In this document: one piece after another, positions 1 through 7,631 of the stretch
How the letters are laid out: each line of letters begins with the position of its first letter
How positions within the stretch are numbered: the first letter of the stretch is position 1
IMG/VR virus record: IMGVR_UViG_3300032177_000067
Coordinates: 1-26,431 of that record
Source: a virus
Direction: 5' to 3' (one strand)
Length of the DNA: 26,431 nt
Translations under genes and position numbers: made by a program
Notes under the pieces: generated by a model
Told to the model about the DNA's origin: nothing
Seen by the model: only the letters and a program-made list of their open reading frames with translations
Database searches by the model: none

Positions 1-64
1 CGGCCTCAGAACCTAATGCCGCCAAATAAACCTGCTTATTGGTAACTTTTACTAAATTCCCCAT
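1..64 (-). CDS. Start of an unidentified protein, cut by the window edge
   Basis: An ATG at 64 follows directly after the TAA stop of the upstream glycosyltransferase gene (TAA then ATG with no spacing), and the frame stays open to base 1. Only about 21 residues are visible, beginning MGNLVKVTNKQVYLAALGSE. The sequence GAGGGATAA upstream could act as a weak ribosome binding site. No function can be read from so short a piece. Its position after the glycan operon and its place in the late transcription unit make another virion gene plausible, but this is inference. Confidence 0.55.
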   Translation of the reverse strand, partial: MGNLVKVTNKQVYLAALGSEA

Positions 65-1027
65 TTATCCCTCATAAGCTAATTCCGGATGCCTATAATT
101 AAGACGAGGTATAACTATCTTCCAATCTAACATCTTCAAAAAGTTGCTGTATAATAAATCCATCGCGCCCCTGGCCATATCATCGCAGCATTCCGTAGCC
201 TTTATGTATCCGGCTGCGCAATTATGCCGGTTAATCAGTTGCTGATCGCGCCAGCCCTTTATGTAATACTGGCCATGGTAAGAGAAGATCTCCAGGCCAT
301 TCTCCGTAAAAATCTGGCCGCGCCTCTCTACTACCCGGATATAAGGTTTAAGATGCTGCTCATTCGTCCCCAGCCATTGCAGGCCCGGCAGTTTAACAAT
401 CTTATCATAGGCCCAAAAATGTAAAAAACTTAAATTCATGGCATCCATATCCGGGGCCCGGAATCCCCCCTTAATAAAGATCTCCCAGGACCAGCGCAGC
501 GCAGCTTCCCATTTATAAGGATCTATAAAGACCGGACAGTTGCAAAGATCCTTATCGTTATAGTATCCGCGCTCGATATTCCAATACCATCCCAGCGGCT
601 TATCGTCATATTGAAATTCATGATGCGGATCATCATAGACTTTATTTTGTTCCTTCGATGGCCCCAGGATGTAACCGGTTTTAGCTGCGATCTGGAAGAA
701 TTGTACTGGATCCCGGCAGAAAACCAGGTCCGCATCCAGAATACAAATTGCCTCATATCCTAAACCCAATTCAGCCGCATACCAGTATCTCTTCCGGCAG
801 ACTATCTCTGATCGGCCGCCCTCCGGCTGCCATTCCGACTCCGGGATATTATGAAAAATCACCTTATAAGAAAGCTTATCGAACTGCTTAATGAAATCCT
901 CTTCCAACTCTATCCCCAAAACATGAACATCCGCCTTAGATCCTACATAATCCAGGCTATTAAGCATGGCGCAAAGCTCCGGGGTATATCCGTAAGTCGC
1001 TCCGACGATAAAAGCGTATTTATGCAT
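65..1027 (-). CDS. GT-A fold glycosyltransferase-like protein
   Basis: This 320-residue protein begins with a nucleotide-sugar-binding-like strand (YAFIVGATYGYTPEL) and carries a D98-A99-D100 motif in the context CILDADLVFCRDP, the usual metal and sugar-nucleotide DxD site of GT-A (GT8-like) glycosyltransferases. Such enzymes move a sugar from a nucleotide donor to an acceptor in the cytoplasm. There is no signal peptide or membrane segment. The ATG at 1027 has an AAAGGA-type ribosome binding site. It is the last glycan gene of the operon and resembles the product of 2653-3654 in layout. Donor and acceptor are unknown. The glycosyltransferase call is fairly secure and the family number is not. 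Confidence 0.72.
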   Translation of the reverse strand: MHKYAFIVGATYGYTPELCAMLNSLDYVGSKADVHVLGIELEEDFIKQFDKLSYKVIFHNIPESEWQPEGGRSEIVCRKRYWYAAELGLGYEAICILDADLVFCRDPVQFFQIAAKTGYILGPSKEQNKVYDDPHHEFQYDDKPLGWYWNIERGYYNDKDLCNCPVFIDPYKWEAALRWSWEIFIKGGFRAPDMDAMNLSFLHFWAYDKIVKLPGLQWLGTNEQHLKPYIRVVERRGQIFTENGLEIFSYHGQYYIKGWRDQQLINRHNCAAGYIKATECCDDMARGAMDLLYSNFLKMLDWKIVIPRLNYRHPELAYEG

Positions 1028-1038
1028 TCTGATCCTTT

Positions 1039-1314
1039 TTAGCTCTTAAATCTAATTCCGGTTATCTCTAAGTCATAAGAGATATCTTCTTCTCCGTTTG
1101 TCTTTGTTATCCGAATCTCCCTGGGAGTAATTTTAATTTCCGCATCTAGAGAGATATTAAGATCTTCTTCTGAAATGGGTAGTTTTATCTTACGAAGATA
1201 AACTACCGGCCCCCTAGGTTTAGGCTTTTCCGCTTTTGCCTCCATAGGCATCTGGCCCATCGTTTCGGGTTTCTCCTTTAAGTCTATAAATGGATCATGC
1301 TTTTTCGCTAACAT
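1039..1314 (-). CDS. Small unknown protein with beta-rich C-terminus
   Basis: A 91-residue protein of no recognised family. The first 35 residues are lysine- and proline-rich and probably disordered. The remainder alternates hydrophobic and polar residues (VVYLRKIKLP, AEIKITPREIRITK), as expected for a small beta sheet. The ATG at 1314 has a strong ribosome binding site (AAGGAGGAGAAG) and overlaps the end of the upstream GT9-like gene by 20 bases, which suggests coupled translation. No catalytic motif is visible. It may be a small structural or accessory protein of the late operon. Confidence 0.6.
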   Translation of the reverse strand: MLAKKHDPFIDLKEKPETMGQMPMEAKAEKPKPRGPVVYLRKIKLPISEEDLNISLDAEIKITPREIRITKTNGEEDISYDLEITGIRFKS

Positions 1315-2143
1315 CTTCTCCTCCTTCTAAGGTTTTTAACCATGCCTTAACTTCTCCCCCCTTATATTCCCCTGGGAGTATAGAGGCCCTGGCAACGGGA
1401 AGACGAGTAAAACACTCGAGCTTGAAGTGTTTTTGCAGGAAAAATATCCTGTTACTCGGCAAGATCGCCAGAGCCAAATGCAAATTGCCGCTTACCACTC
1501 CCACGAATCCGGATAAGCAGCCAACTAGGCTTATCAGATTCGAGATCCTGGCGCGCGCCCTCCTTACAGAACAATCCACAAAATCAAACTTCTTATTAAC
1601 CGGGTTATGAAAAACATGCTCAAAATGGGTTTCTATGGGAATAAAGCCTGCCTCCAGGATCTCATCCCAAATAAGCCTTGCGGTCTCTTCTGAGGGATTA
1701 CAGGCATCCGGAAGGCATGTTATATTGAAATGGACCCCGATCAGCCGGCTGGCGCGTACTGGTACAAGCCTATGGCCATTTATAGGAGCTATGCCAAGCT
1801 CATTTACGCAACAAAATTCTCCCTTAGTAAGCTCTACCTGGCCCTCAGACATAGGAAAATGGACTTTAGCCACAATATCGTAATCTAAAGTCTCCAGAGT
1901 ATTCATATCATCCCCGGTTATAAAGCGCGCCCAAGGCACGATATCCTCAAAAGAAAGGCCTTTCTGGACCGCTAGATCGAATTGGATATCCGGATAAAGC
2001 TCCCGGAGCCGGTAAAAGGGATTCAAAAACATAATCAGATCCCCTAGCCCATGCCAGAAAATAATTAGCACTCTCTTAGTCTCAGCGCTAAATTGCTGGA
2101 CTAACTTTTGATCTTCATAAAAAGGCTCAATTACTTTTGCCAT
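1295..2143 (-). CDS. GT9 (heptosyltransferase-like) glycosyltransferase
   Basis: A 282-residue protein with the GT-B architecture of the GT9 ADP-heptose:LPS heptosyltransferase family. The N-terminal glycine loop reads HGLGDLIMFLNPFYRL (H31 to G34, D35), and the C-terminal motif SGNLHLALAI (S218 to H222) matches the family's SG.-.HLA donor-site signature. GT9 enzymes usually add heptose or a related sugar to lipopolysaccharide, and in phages the acceptor is seldom known. It is somewhat shorter than typical members (about 320-350). It overlaps both neighbours (16 bases with 2127-2669, 20 bases with 1039-1314). A second GT9-like domain lies in the fusion at 7624-9483. Confidence 0.75.
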   Translation of the reverse strand: MAKVIEPFYEDQKLVQQFSAETKRVLIIFWHGLGDLIMFLNPFYRLRELYPDIQFDLAVQKGLSFEDIVPWARFITGDDMNTLETLDYDIVAKVHFPMSEGQVELTKGEFCCVNELGIAPINGHRLVPVRASRLIGVHFNITCLPDACNPSEETARLIWDEILEAGFIPIETHFEHVFHNPVNKKFDFVDCSVRRARARISNLISLVGCLSGFVGVVSGNLHLALAILPSNRIFFLQKHFKLECFTRLPVARASILPGEYKGGEVKAWLKTLEGGEDVSEKA

Positions 2144-2669
2144 CTTTGATCACCCACCAGGTAAAATCCTCTCCCAAATGGATTATTTGCTCTTTAAAGC
2201 AGTCATGAAAGACTGCCCGGGTTACTCCATCCTGCTGAATAAAATCATGGCCGGCAATGATCCCTCCGGGCCGGACCTTAGATCCGTAATTCTTAATATC
2301 TCTTAACACTTGATCGTAAGCATGATCTCCATCTATAAAAACAAAATCTATCTCATCCGGCACATCCAGAATCGCCTCATCGCTTGTTTTACGGATGATA
2401 ATGGATCTTCCATTATATTCTGCTAAGCGCGCCTGCGCGATCCGGTAATTCTCATCTAACTCTTCTTGAGTAAGGCCACATTCAAAAAAAGCCCCATCTA
2501 TATGCTGCCAGGGATCAATAGAGTATAAAATCAAATTAGATAAGAACTGGAGCATGGTAACGCTGCCGGATCCGGTTAAGACCCCAATTTCTACTCCGAC
2601 GAGCCTCCGCTCTGATCCAAAATGAGGCAGATAAACCTTCCTCGGCATAAATTCATGCTGCAAGTACAT
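2127..2669 (-). CDS. Class I SAM-dependent methyltransferase (Methyltransf_24-like)
   Basis: This 180-residue protein has the Rossmann methyltransferase signature: motif I VGVEIGVLTGSG near residues 24-35, the acidic strand DEIDFVFIDGDHAYDQV near residues 106-122, and RPGGIIAGHDF after it. This DGDHAY.-.V..DI pattern is typical of the Methyltransf_24 group, often found beside sugar biosynthesis genes where members methylate sugars or related small molecules. The ATG at 2669 lies in the overlap with the preceding gene; a second ATG seven codons later is an alternative start. Part of the overlapping glycan operon. The substrate is unknown. Confidence 0.75.
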   Translation of the reverse strand: MYLQHEFMPRKVYLPHFGSERRLVGVEIGVLTGSGSVTMLQFLSNLILYSIDPWQHIDGAFFECGLTQEELDENYRIAQARLAEYNGRSIIIRKTSDEAILDVPDEIDFVFIDGDHAYDQVLRDIKNYGSKVRPGGIIAGHDFIQQDGVTRAVFHDCFKEQIIHLGEDFTWWVIKDGKSN

Positions 2670-3654
2670 TTTCTCTTTCCTCTTCGTATCTAGGCCTCAG
2701 TATCTGGCCATGCAGATATTCCTCAGATCTGATCTCCGGGATCATGTTATTGAATCGCTCCATAAAAGTCTTAACGATATTATAATTATGCTCATTATTA
2801 TCAGCCAGCCGGATCAGCTCTTTATGATCCCCGGGCCCGGATAACTCTTGCTTAAAACTGCGCCATTCCGCCTCAACCCGTCCCTTCTGCCACCAGCGGC
2901 AATGCCAGGCAGAAAGCGGTATCTGTAAATGATTATAAACCTTATCTCCGCCTACATACAGCCTAGTATAAGGCCAGATCGAATCGCATACCCATAATCT
3001 TCCCGGTAGCCCCAGGACCTTGCCCCTAGATCCATGCCGGCAGACTGATCTATTAAGCGCGATAACTGAATGATTCGCCTCCCCCCGGAAGGCATCCTCA
3101 ATCTGAAAATCTATGATATCCCTAGGTAGCTGAGCGTATTGCTGGCCGATAAAATTCATCCCATCGAAGATCGCAGCCTGGGATCTATCCCAGATATTCT
3201 TATCGTCTCCGAAAGGCAGCTCTTCCGCCCTTAAGAAATTAAAAGGATATTCCGAATTGACCAGGATCCCGGCAGCTGCTATGTTAAAAATCGTATCTAA
3301 ATTCACAAAGACAAAAGTATCCGCCTGGATCACGCAGACTGCTTTATATTTTTTCTCCCTTAAAAGCTTATGCGCCAGGAGCCAATAAGCCAGCCACATC
3401 CTATCCAAAATCCCGGATCCTTCTTTTCTCTTATCGACAACCTCTTCCATCAACTCAGAAACCGGAGTCCAGGTAACATTGAATCGGAAAGCCTGGCTTA
3501 CCTTCTCTCTATATTCCGGATCAAATCCCTCATAAGCTACTTCCCAGTCTGCATCCGTTCCAAAGTAATTCTGCGCATTCATGCAGGAGATCATCCCGAA
3601 AGCATACCCGGCATTGCAAGATAAGACTATTGCGTAATCGCTTTTTTTCTTCAT
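2653..3654 (-). CDS. GT-A-like glycosyltransferase, probable paralogue of 65-1027
   Basis: A 333-residue cytoplasmic protein that begins with YAIVLSCNAGYAFGMISCMN, the same type of opening strand and helix as the product of 65-1027. The equivalent of the DxD site reads VCVIQADTFVFVNLD, so the first acidic residue is glutamine (Q110-A111-D112). This could mean altered metal dependence or loss of activity. The rest is rich in aromatic residues (WHCRWW, LWVCDSIWPY), as in many sugar-binding proteins. Its ATG overlaps the stop of the upstream methyltransferase as ATGA. Assignment as a glycosyltransferase rests on the fold-like pattern and its neighbours. Confidence 0.6.
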   Translation of the reverse strand: MKKKSDYAIVLSCNAGYAFGMISCMNAQNYFGTDADWEVAYEGFDPEYREKVSQAFRFNVTWTPVSELMEEVVDKRKEGSGILDRMWLAYWLLAHKLLREKKYKAVCVIQADTFVFVNLDTIFNIAAAGILVNSEYPFNFLRAEELPFGDDKNIWDRSQAAIFDGMNFIGQQYAQLPRDIIDFQIEDAFRGEANHSVIALNRSVCRHGSRGKVLGLPGRLWVCDSIWPYTRLYVGGDKVYNHLQIPLSAWHCRWWQKGRVEAEWRSFKQELSGPGDHKELIRLADNNEHNYNIVKTFMERFNNMIPEIRSEEYLHGQILRPRYEEERENVLAA

Positions 3655-4343
3655 GAGATTATAGGTTTTAAAGATCCATCATCATTCCGGATATCCGGCT
3701 CCGGACCCTGGGGCCACATCTTTTTGGGATCCTCGATATAATTATCCATCTTTCTTAAAATAGCCAGGCCATAATTAGCGAAGAATCGGATATACTCCCA
3801 TTTATATTTAGGATTATTATAGATCTCCTGTACCGGCTCCATCACCCAACCATAAACATCATGGATAACTAAATAACCTCTCCCGGCATCCAGGAGCAAC
3901 GGATAAAGGATCTCGACTTCTTTTAAAAGATGCTGCCGGGAATGCCAACCATCCACAAAAGCCAATCCCAGCTGACGATCTCCAAAGGTATCTTTAGTCA
4001 TATCCCAGGAGTCCATCTGGAGCATCGTAACCGGTAAGCCCTTTTCCCGGAAGAGCCTCTGGAACTCCGGCAACTCCCCGGAGATATCTATCCCATAATA
4101 TTGGCCATCACATTTATACCGGCTCATATTGTCTTTAACCCCGGAGGCCAAAAAATAAGAACTATACGCCTTACAGACTCCTATCTCGACGACAAAATTT
4201 GCATCCGCGCATCTAGTAAGCCAATAAAGCAACGGGCCATAATAAGGAGTGCTATGATTTATTGTAGTCTCAATATGGTCCTTGCAACTAGCCTCGAATA
4301 TCGGCGCAGGATATTCCTTAAAATAACCATCATCTCTAATCAT
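3651..4343 (-). CDS. Class I SAM-dependent methyltransferase
   Basis: A 230-residue protein with motif I VVEIGVCKAYSSYFLASG, a second strand YYGIDISGE, and the acidic strand LGLAFVDGWHSRQHLLKEVE followed by GYLVIHDVYGW. This is the Methyltransf_24 type of pattern. It is clearly paralogous to 6023-6682: both begin with YF.-.YPAP, share THE N-terminal segment ending in YGP or FGP, and end in YIRFF or YVRFF with GLAILRK. The ATG at 4343 has the site GGGAGGGTAA and overlaps the upstream stop as ATGA. It probably methylates a sugar or carboxylate made by the cassette. The substrate is inferred only. Confidence 0.75.
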   Translation of the reverse strand: MIRDDGYFKEYPAPIFEASCKDHIETTINHSTPYYGPLLYWLTRCADANFVVEIGVCKAYSSYFLASGVKDNMSRYKCDGQYYGIDISGELPEFQRLFREKGLPVTMLQMDSWDMTKDTFGDRQLGLAFVDGWHSRQHLLKEVEILYPLLLDAGRGYLVIHDVYGWVMEPVQEIYNNPKYKWEYIRFFANYGLAILRKMDNYIEDPKKMWPQGPEPDIRNDDGSLKPIIS

Positions 4344-4960
4344 TTACCCTCCCTTTTTGCTAGACATTTTCTTATCCCGGTTACAAGCTCATACAAAGAA
4401 TACTTCTTACCCTTACGACAACTCAAAACATTAACTTCTTTTTCGATCAACTTAACCGCATCCTTAACATACAAAAATTGGAATTTGCGGCGCGTATCTA
4501 TCTTAGGGATCTTGCCGGTTTTTACCTCGGAGATAATCTTCGTAACTATCTTATAAGGCCTGTCTCCGGGCCCATAGACGATCGGCAGCCTAAGGATCCT
4601 TACCTTTAAGCCTCTCATCTGATAGATCCGGCAGATCTCTTCTCCTATCAATTTGCTCAACCCATAGATATGTTCATCCATGACTTGAAAAGTAGAGACA
4701 AATAAAACCCAAATCCTTCTCCTTAAAGCTACCTCTAAAACATCACATAAAGCCAGAAGATTTATCTTTATAGTATCCCTGGGATTCTCTTGGCATAACT
4801 TGCGGCTAGAGACTGCGGCCAGATGCACGATCCCAGAAACCCCTTTCGTTTGTCTCCAGATAGAATGGATCTTAGTAATATCTCCGGTAAAAGCCTTACC
4901 TCCCCGGATAGACTTGCCTATAAAGCCGCCTGCGCCTGTAATAAGAACATTTTTTCTCAT
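4340..4960 (-). CDS. NAD-dependent epimerase/dehydratase (extended SDR), short
   Basis: A 206-residue protein with an N-terminal Rossmann signature VLITGAGGFIG (G9 to G15, the GxxGxxG of extended short-chain dehydrogenases), the GIVHLAAVSS segment, and the YxxxK catalytic pair as Y99-GLS-K103. LRLPIVYGPGDRP is the usual substrate-side motif. Family members interconvert nucleotide sugars. At 206 residues it is much shorter than the usual 300 or so, lacking part of the region after GGFIG and a complete C-terminal substrate domain. It may be a minimal or decayed enzyme. It overlaps both neighbours by four bases. Confidence 0.75.
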   Translation of the reverse strand: MRKNVLITGAGGFIGKSIRGGKAFTGDITKIHSIWRQTKGVSGIVHLAAVSSRKLCQENPRDTIKINLLALCDVLEVALRRRIWVLFVSTFQVMDEHIYGLSKLIGEEICRIYQMRGLKVRILRLPIVYGPGDRPYKIVTKIISEVKTGKIPKIDTRRKFQFLYVKDAVKLIEKEVNVLSCRKGKKYSLYELVTGIRKCLAKREGK

Positions 4961-5865
4961 GGAAAATTTACCATCTTCACTTTCTTAGCCCGGTCCAGGA
5001 TCTTATTGATCTCATGATTTTTACAGCAATTCTGGCACTCCGGCACAACCGGGATCTTCTTAGCTATCTCCGGCCAAATATCCAGGATCCTGTCTTTTTT
5101 CAGATCCCCCAAGATGAATCTTTTATCCCCGGACAAATAAAGGCATGTACTCAACATTCCTTCCCAGTCTATCGAAGGACAAAAATTATACCCGTAACAA
5201 AAATCATAACTCCGGGCCTGCCGGGCATCCCGGTATTTATATTCGGTAAGATATACTTCAAAGCCTTTTTTCTCATATTCTTTAAGATATACCGGTATCT
5301 CGAGTTCCGGTTGAGAAAGATGATCCCCTATAAGAGCAGGGCGGACCTGGAGATAGCTGGACCCCAGGCCGCGCGCCTGCAAGCAAAGCATCCGGAGGTC
5401 CGTCTCCCCCAAAAGCTTCGTCTGATTTATGCAGATTCCAAAAGGTACCTTAGGTTTGATTGTCTTCTTAAGCCCGGCATCAGTTAAAGATATCCGGATC
5501 CATTCAAATTTATCTTGATGAGGAATCTCCTGGAGCCCATTCGTAAAAATCCCCTGTTCTATCCCCAGGAAAAAAGCGCGCTCGACGAAATCCTTAAAAT
5601 GAGGATGCAAAGTCGGCTCCCCTCCTCCGGTCCAATTTATGGCCTTGACTCCCAGTAGGGCCAGATCTTCGATGATCTCCATCATCTTAAGGCTGTCTAT
5701 CTTGGCATCGCTCTTCCTATCCTTAAAAAAACACCAGGGGCAAGAGGCATTGCAGAAAGCTGTCGGAGCTATCTCGACAAGAATAGGCAAGGATCTATCA
5801 GATTCCAGCCATCTCTTTATCCTGTCTCCATGCCATAACAACTTCTCTACGGGCCCGAATATCAT
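4957..5865 (-). CDS. Radical SAM protein with SPASM-like C-terminus
   Basis: This 302-residue protein has the radical SAM cluster motif CNASCPWC (C38, C42, C45: CX3CX2C) followed by the GGGEPTLHP loop. The C-terminal third has further cysteines in FCPSIDWEGMLSTC and VPECQNCC, as in SPASM or twitch auxiliary-cluster domains. Such enzymes carry out radical chemistry on sugars, peptides or cofactors. Between sugar-modifying enzymes it may remodel a nucleotide sugar (dehydration, epimerisation or C-methylation), but a peptide substrate cannot be excluded. The ATG shares one A with the stop of the upstream small gene (TAATG), so the genes are translationally coupled. Confidence 0.82.
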   Translation of the reverse strand: MIFGPVEKLLWHGDRIKRWLESDRSLPILVEIAPTAFCNASCPWCFFKDRKSDAKIDSLKMMEIIEDLALLGVKAINWTGGGEPTLHPHFKDFVERAFFLGIEQGIFTNGLQEIPHQDKFEWIRISLTDAGLKKTIKPKVPFGICINQTKLLGETDLRMLCLQARGLGSSYLQVRPALIGDHLSQPELEIPVYLKEYEKKGFEVYLTEYKYRDARQARSYDFCYGYNFCPSIDWEGMLSTCLYLSGDKRFILGDLKKDRILDIWPEIAKKIPVVPECQNCCKNHEINKILDRAKKVKMVNFP

Positions 5866-6026
5866 TAAAACCTCCGGATGATTATCTTGCCGGCCAAAAC
5901 GAAACGCTCCCAGACAGTTAGATCATTATTAACAAAAGCCTTAAACTTAGGGACCATCTGCTCTGTCTCCTTAGCGGCCATACGCCTGGCCTCTCTCCTT
6001 AACTTCTTAGCCATCCTGCCATTCAT
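5865..6026 (-). CDS. Small basic protein, 53 residues
   Basis: A short frame between the methyltransferase at 6023-6682 and the radical SAM gene. The ATG at 6026 forms an ATGA overlap with the upstream stop, and the TAA at 5865-5867 shares a base with the radical SAM ATG, so the gene fits exactly into the coupled operon. An in-frame ATG at 6014 is an alternative start. The N-terminal half is strongly basic (MAKKLRREARRMAAKE) and the C-terminal half is a hydrophobic-aromatic helix (LTVWERFVLAGKIIIRRF). Similar short proteins with an Arg-rich start and a WERF-like end are common in phage late operons. Function unknown. Confidence 0.65.
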   Translation of the reverse strand: MNGRMAKKLRREARRMAAKETEQMVPKFKAFVNNDLTVWERFVLAGKIIIRRF

Positions 6027-6682
6027 GGGCTCCAATGCCTCGCAGTCTCATCAAATCCTTCTATCTTCCTAAGGATTGCAAGGCCCCAGGGAGTAAAGAA
6101 TCTGACATACTCAAACTGATAAACTCCTTCTTTAATCAACTCCATGATCTCATGGAAGGTATCCTCAGCCGGACCAAAACAGTCATGAAAAAGCCAGTAT
6201 CCCTGGCCCTTGCCTTTTAGCTGAGGATAAAGAGTCTTTAATTCATACATGACATGTTCTCTATCATGGCAACCATCCTGAAAAATCACATCAAAGACTA
6301 TCCCCGGGAAAGTCTCCGGAGTTAGATCCATCGAATCCATATTCCTTAGATCTACCGGCAGGCCGCACTCTAAAAGTTGCTCCCGGACCCGATCTGTCTG
6401 AGCGATATCAATACCATAATACTTATTGCCAGCCATCCCATAACGGACCGCATTATCCCGGACCGCATTGGCCATATAGAAAGCTGTATATCCTTCGGCA
6501 TGGCCTATCTCCAGGACTTGCTCAGCTCCCAGCTCGCGCAGAAGAAAATAAAACATCGGTCCAAAGAAAGGAATTGTCGAATTGATGATCGTAAAGTGCT
6601 GCGCATGCATCATCTCCATTAAAGGAGCCGGATACTGGCTAAAATACTCCACATCCATCGGGAATTGGATCTTATTATGCAT
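6023..6682 (-). CDS. Class I SAM-dependent methyltransferase, paralogue of 3651-4343
   Basis: A 219-residue protein. Motif I is VLEIGHAEGYTAFYMANA, then YYGIDIAQTD, then the acidic strand VIFQDGCHDREHVMYELK and GYWLFHDCFGP. It aligns along its length with the product of 3651-4343, and both end in a GLAILRK strand. The aspartate of the DGxH motif is kept. The ATG at 6682 shares one base with the upstream stop (TAATG). A duplicated methyltransferase within one operon suggests methylation at two positions or on two sugars. The substrate is not known. Confidence 0.75.
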   Translation of the reverse strand: MHNKIQFPMDVEYFSQYPAPLMEMMHAQHFTIINSTIPFFGPMFYFLLRELGAEQVLEIGHAEGYTAFYMANAVRDNAVRYGMAGNKYYGIDIAQTDRVREQLLECGLPVDLRNMDSMDLTPETFPGIVFDVIFQDGCHDREHVMYELKTLYPQLKGKGQGYWLFHDCFGPAEDTFHEIMELIKEGVYQFEYVRFFTPWGLAILRKIEGFDETARHWSP

Positions 6683-6957
6683 TAGTTATCTCCAAATCTG
6701 TATCCCCTAGGCTTAAGAATAAGACTCGGGCTGTATGCATGTATCATGTAGGCCTTACCTATGGACCAGACAAAAACCTTCGGATTATCTCTTTCAGTAA
6801 CCTCAAAGATATCCTTATGCTTATTATTCCAGCGCGCGGCCAGTTCTCTTAATGATTCCTTGGGATCGATCTTACCAAAAGCCCATTCCAGGCATTCTTC
6901 CATTTTTTCCGGAGGTACGCCGGCCAAAGTCAATAACTTATCTCCCCATTCTAACAT
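6682..6957 (-). CDS. Small unknown protein in the glycan operon
   Basis: A 91-residue soluble protein without a recognised domain. It has an acidic helical first half (PPEKMEECLEWAFGKIDPKE) and a second half that alternates hydrophobic residues (VFVWSIGKAYMIHAY), possibly a small alpha/beta fold. The ATG at 6957 overlaps the upstream methyltransferase stop by seven bases and its own stop overlaps the next ATG, so it belongs to the coupled operon. It could be an accessory subunit of a neighbouring enzyme; nothing in the sequence decides this. Confidence 0.6.
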   Translation of the reverse strand: MLEWGDKLLTLAGVPPEKMEECLEWAFGKIDPKESLRELAARWNNKHKDIFEVTERDNPKVFVWSIGKAYMIHAYSPSLILKPRGYRFGDN

Positions 6958-7631
6958 TTTTTCACCCCTACCCCGATCCCTTTTCCGTCGAGGTTTTCAT
7001 GGAAGAAAAACTCATCCTTATGCGCCTTCTTAAAATCTTCCCAGACATCGATTAAAGCGCAGCCATCCGGAGCGATATCATCAAAAAAAAGCAGGCCGGC
7101 CTTGGACAAAGAAGGTATTACATTTTCAAGATCCTGGCGCGCTACATCCTTCTCATGAGCTCCATCAACCAAAATATAATCCATCGCGATCAGTTTCTTC
7201 TCGGGAACTGTCTTAAGCGAATCCCCTATGATAAAATGGATCTTTTCTAGTGGCAGATTCAAAGCCCTCAGATTCATCTTAACTATCTCCGGAGAAATAA
7301 ACCCATCATTGAAGACATCGAAGAGATAAACCTCTGGAGCCTTAGGATCCGGCATCGGGCTTAAAAGCTGGCAGATCGATATTCCGGTCCGGCATCCGAT
7401 CTCCATAATATGATCTAATCTCCAATTAGATCCAATGGCCCAAAGAAGATGATAATAATCTATAAACTTCTCCCCATATTTTTGATAATGGCCCAGGTAT
7501 GCCTCAAAATAAGCATCTCCGGGATTATGCTTTTTAAGGATCCGCATGATATTAAAAACTGCCGCATTCGCGATCGGATCATACTTAAGATGTTTAGCTA
7601 TAAACTTAGACATCTGCTCGGGATTATACAT
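6951..7631 (-). CDS. Class I SAM-dependent methyltransferase
   Basis: The frame opens further upstream, but the ATG at 7631 is preferred because it has a strong ribosome binding site, GGAGGTGG, five or so bases upstream and reduces the overlap with the upstream gene to eight bases. This gives 226 residues starting MYNPEQMSKF. Motif I reads HIMEIGCRTGISICQLL, the second strand VYLFDVFNDG, and the acidic strand MDYILVDGAHEKDVARQDLE followed by GLLFFDDI. This is again the Methyltransf_24 type. The long N-terminal helical region (KYGEKFIDYYHLLW) may form the substrate lid. Substrate unknown, but glycan methylation fits the operon. Confidence 0.75.
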   Translation of the reverse strand: MYNPEQMSKFIAKHLKYDPIANAAVFNIMRILKKHNPGDAYFEAYLGHYQKYGEKFIDYYHLLWAIGSNWRLDHIMEIGCRTGISICQLLSPMPDPKAPEVYLFDVFNDGFISPEIVKMNLRALNLPLEKIHFIIGDSLKTVPEKKLIAMDYILVDGAHEKDVARQDLENVIPSLSKAGLLFFDDIAPDGCALIDVWEDFKKAHKDEFFFHENLDGKGIGVGVKKC

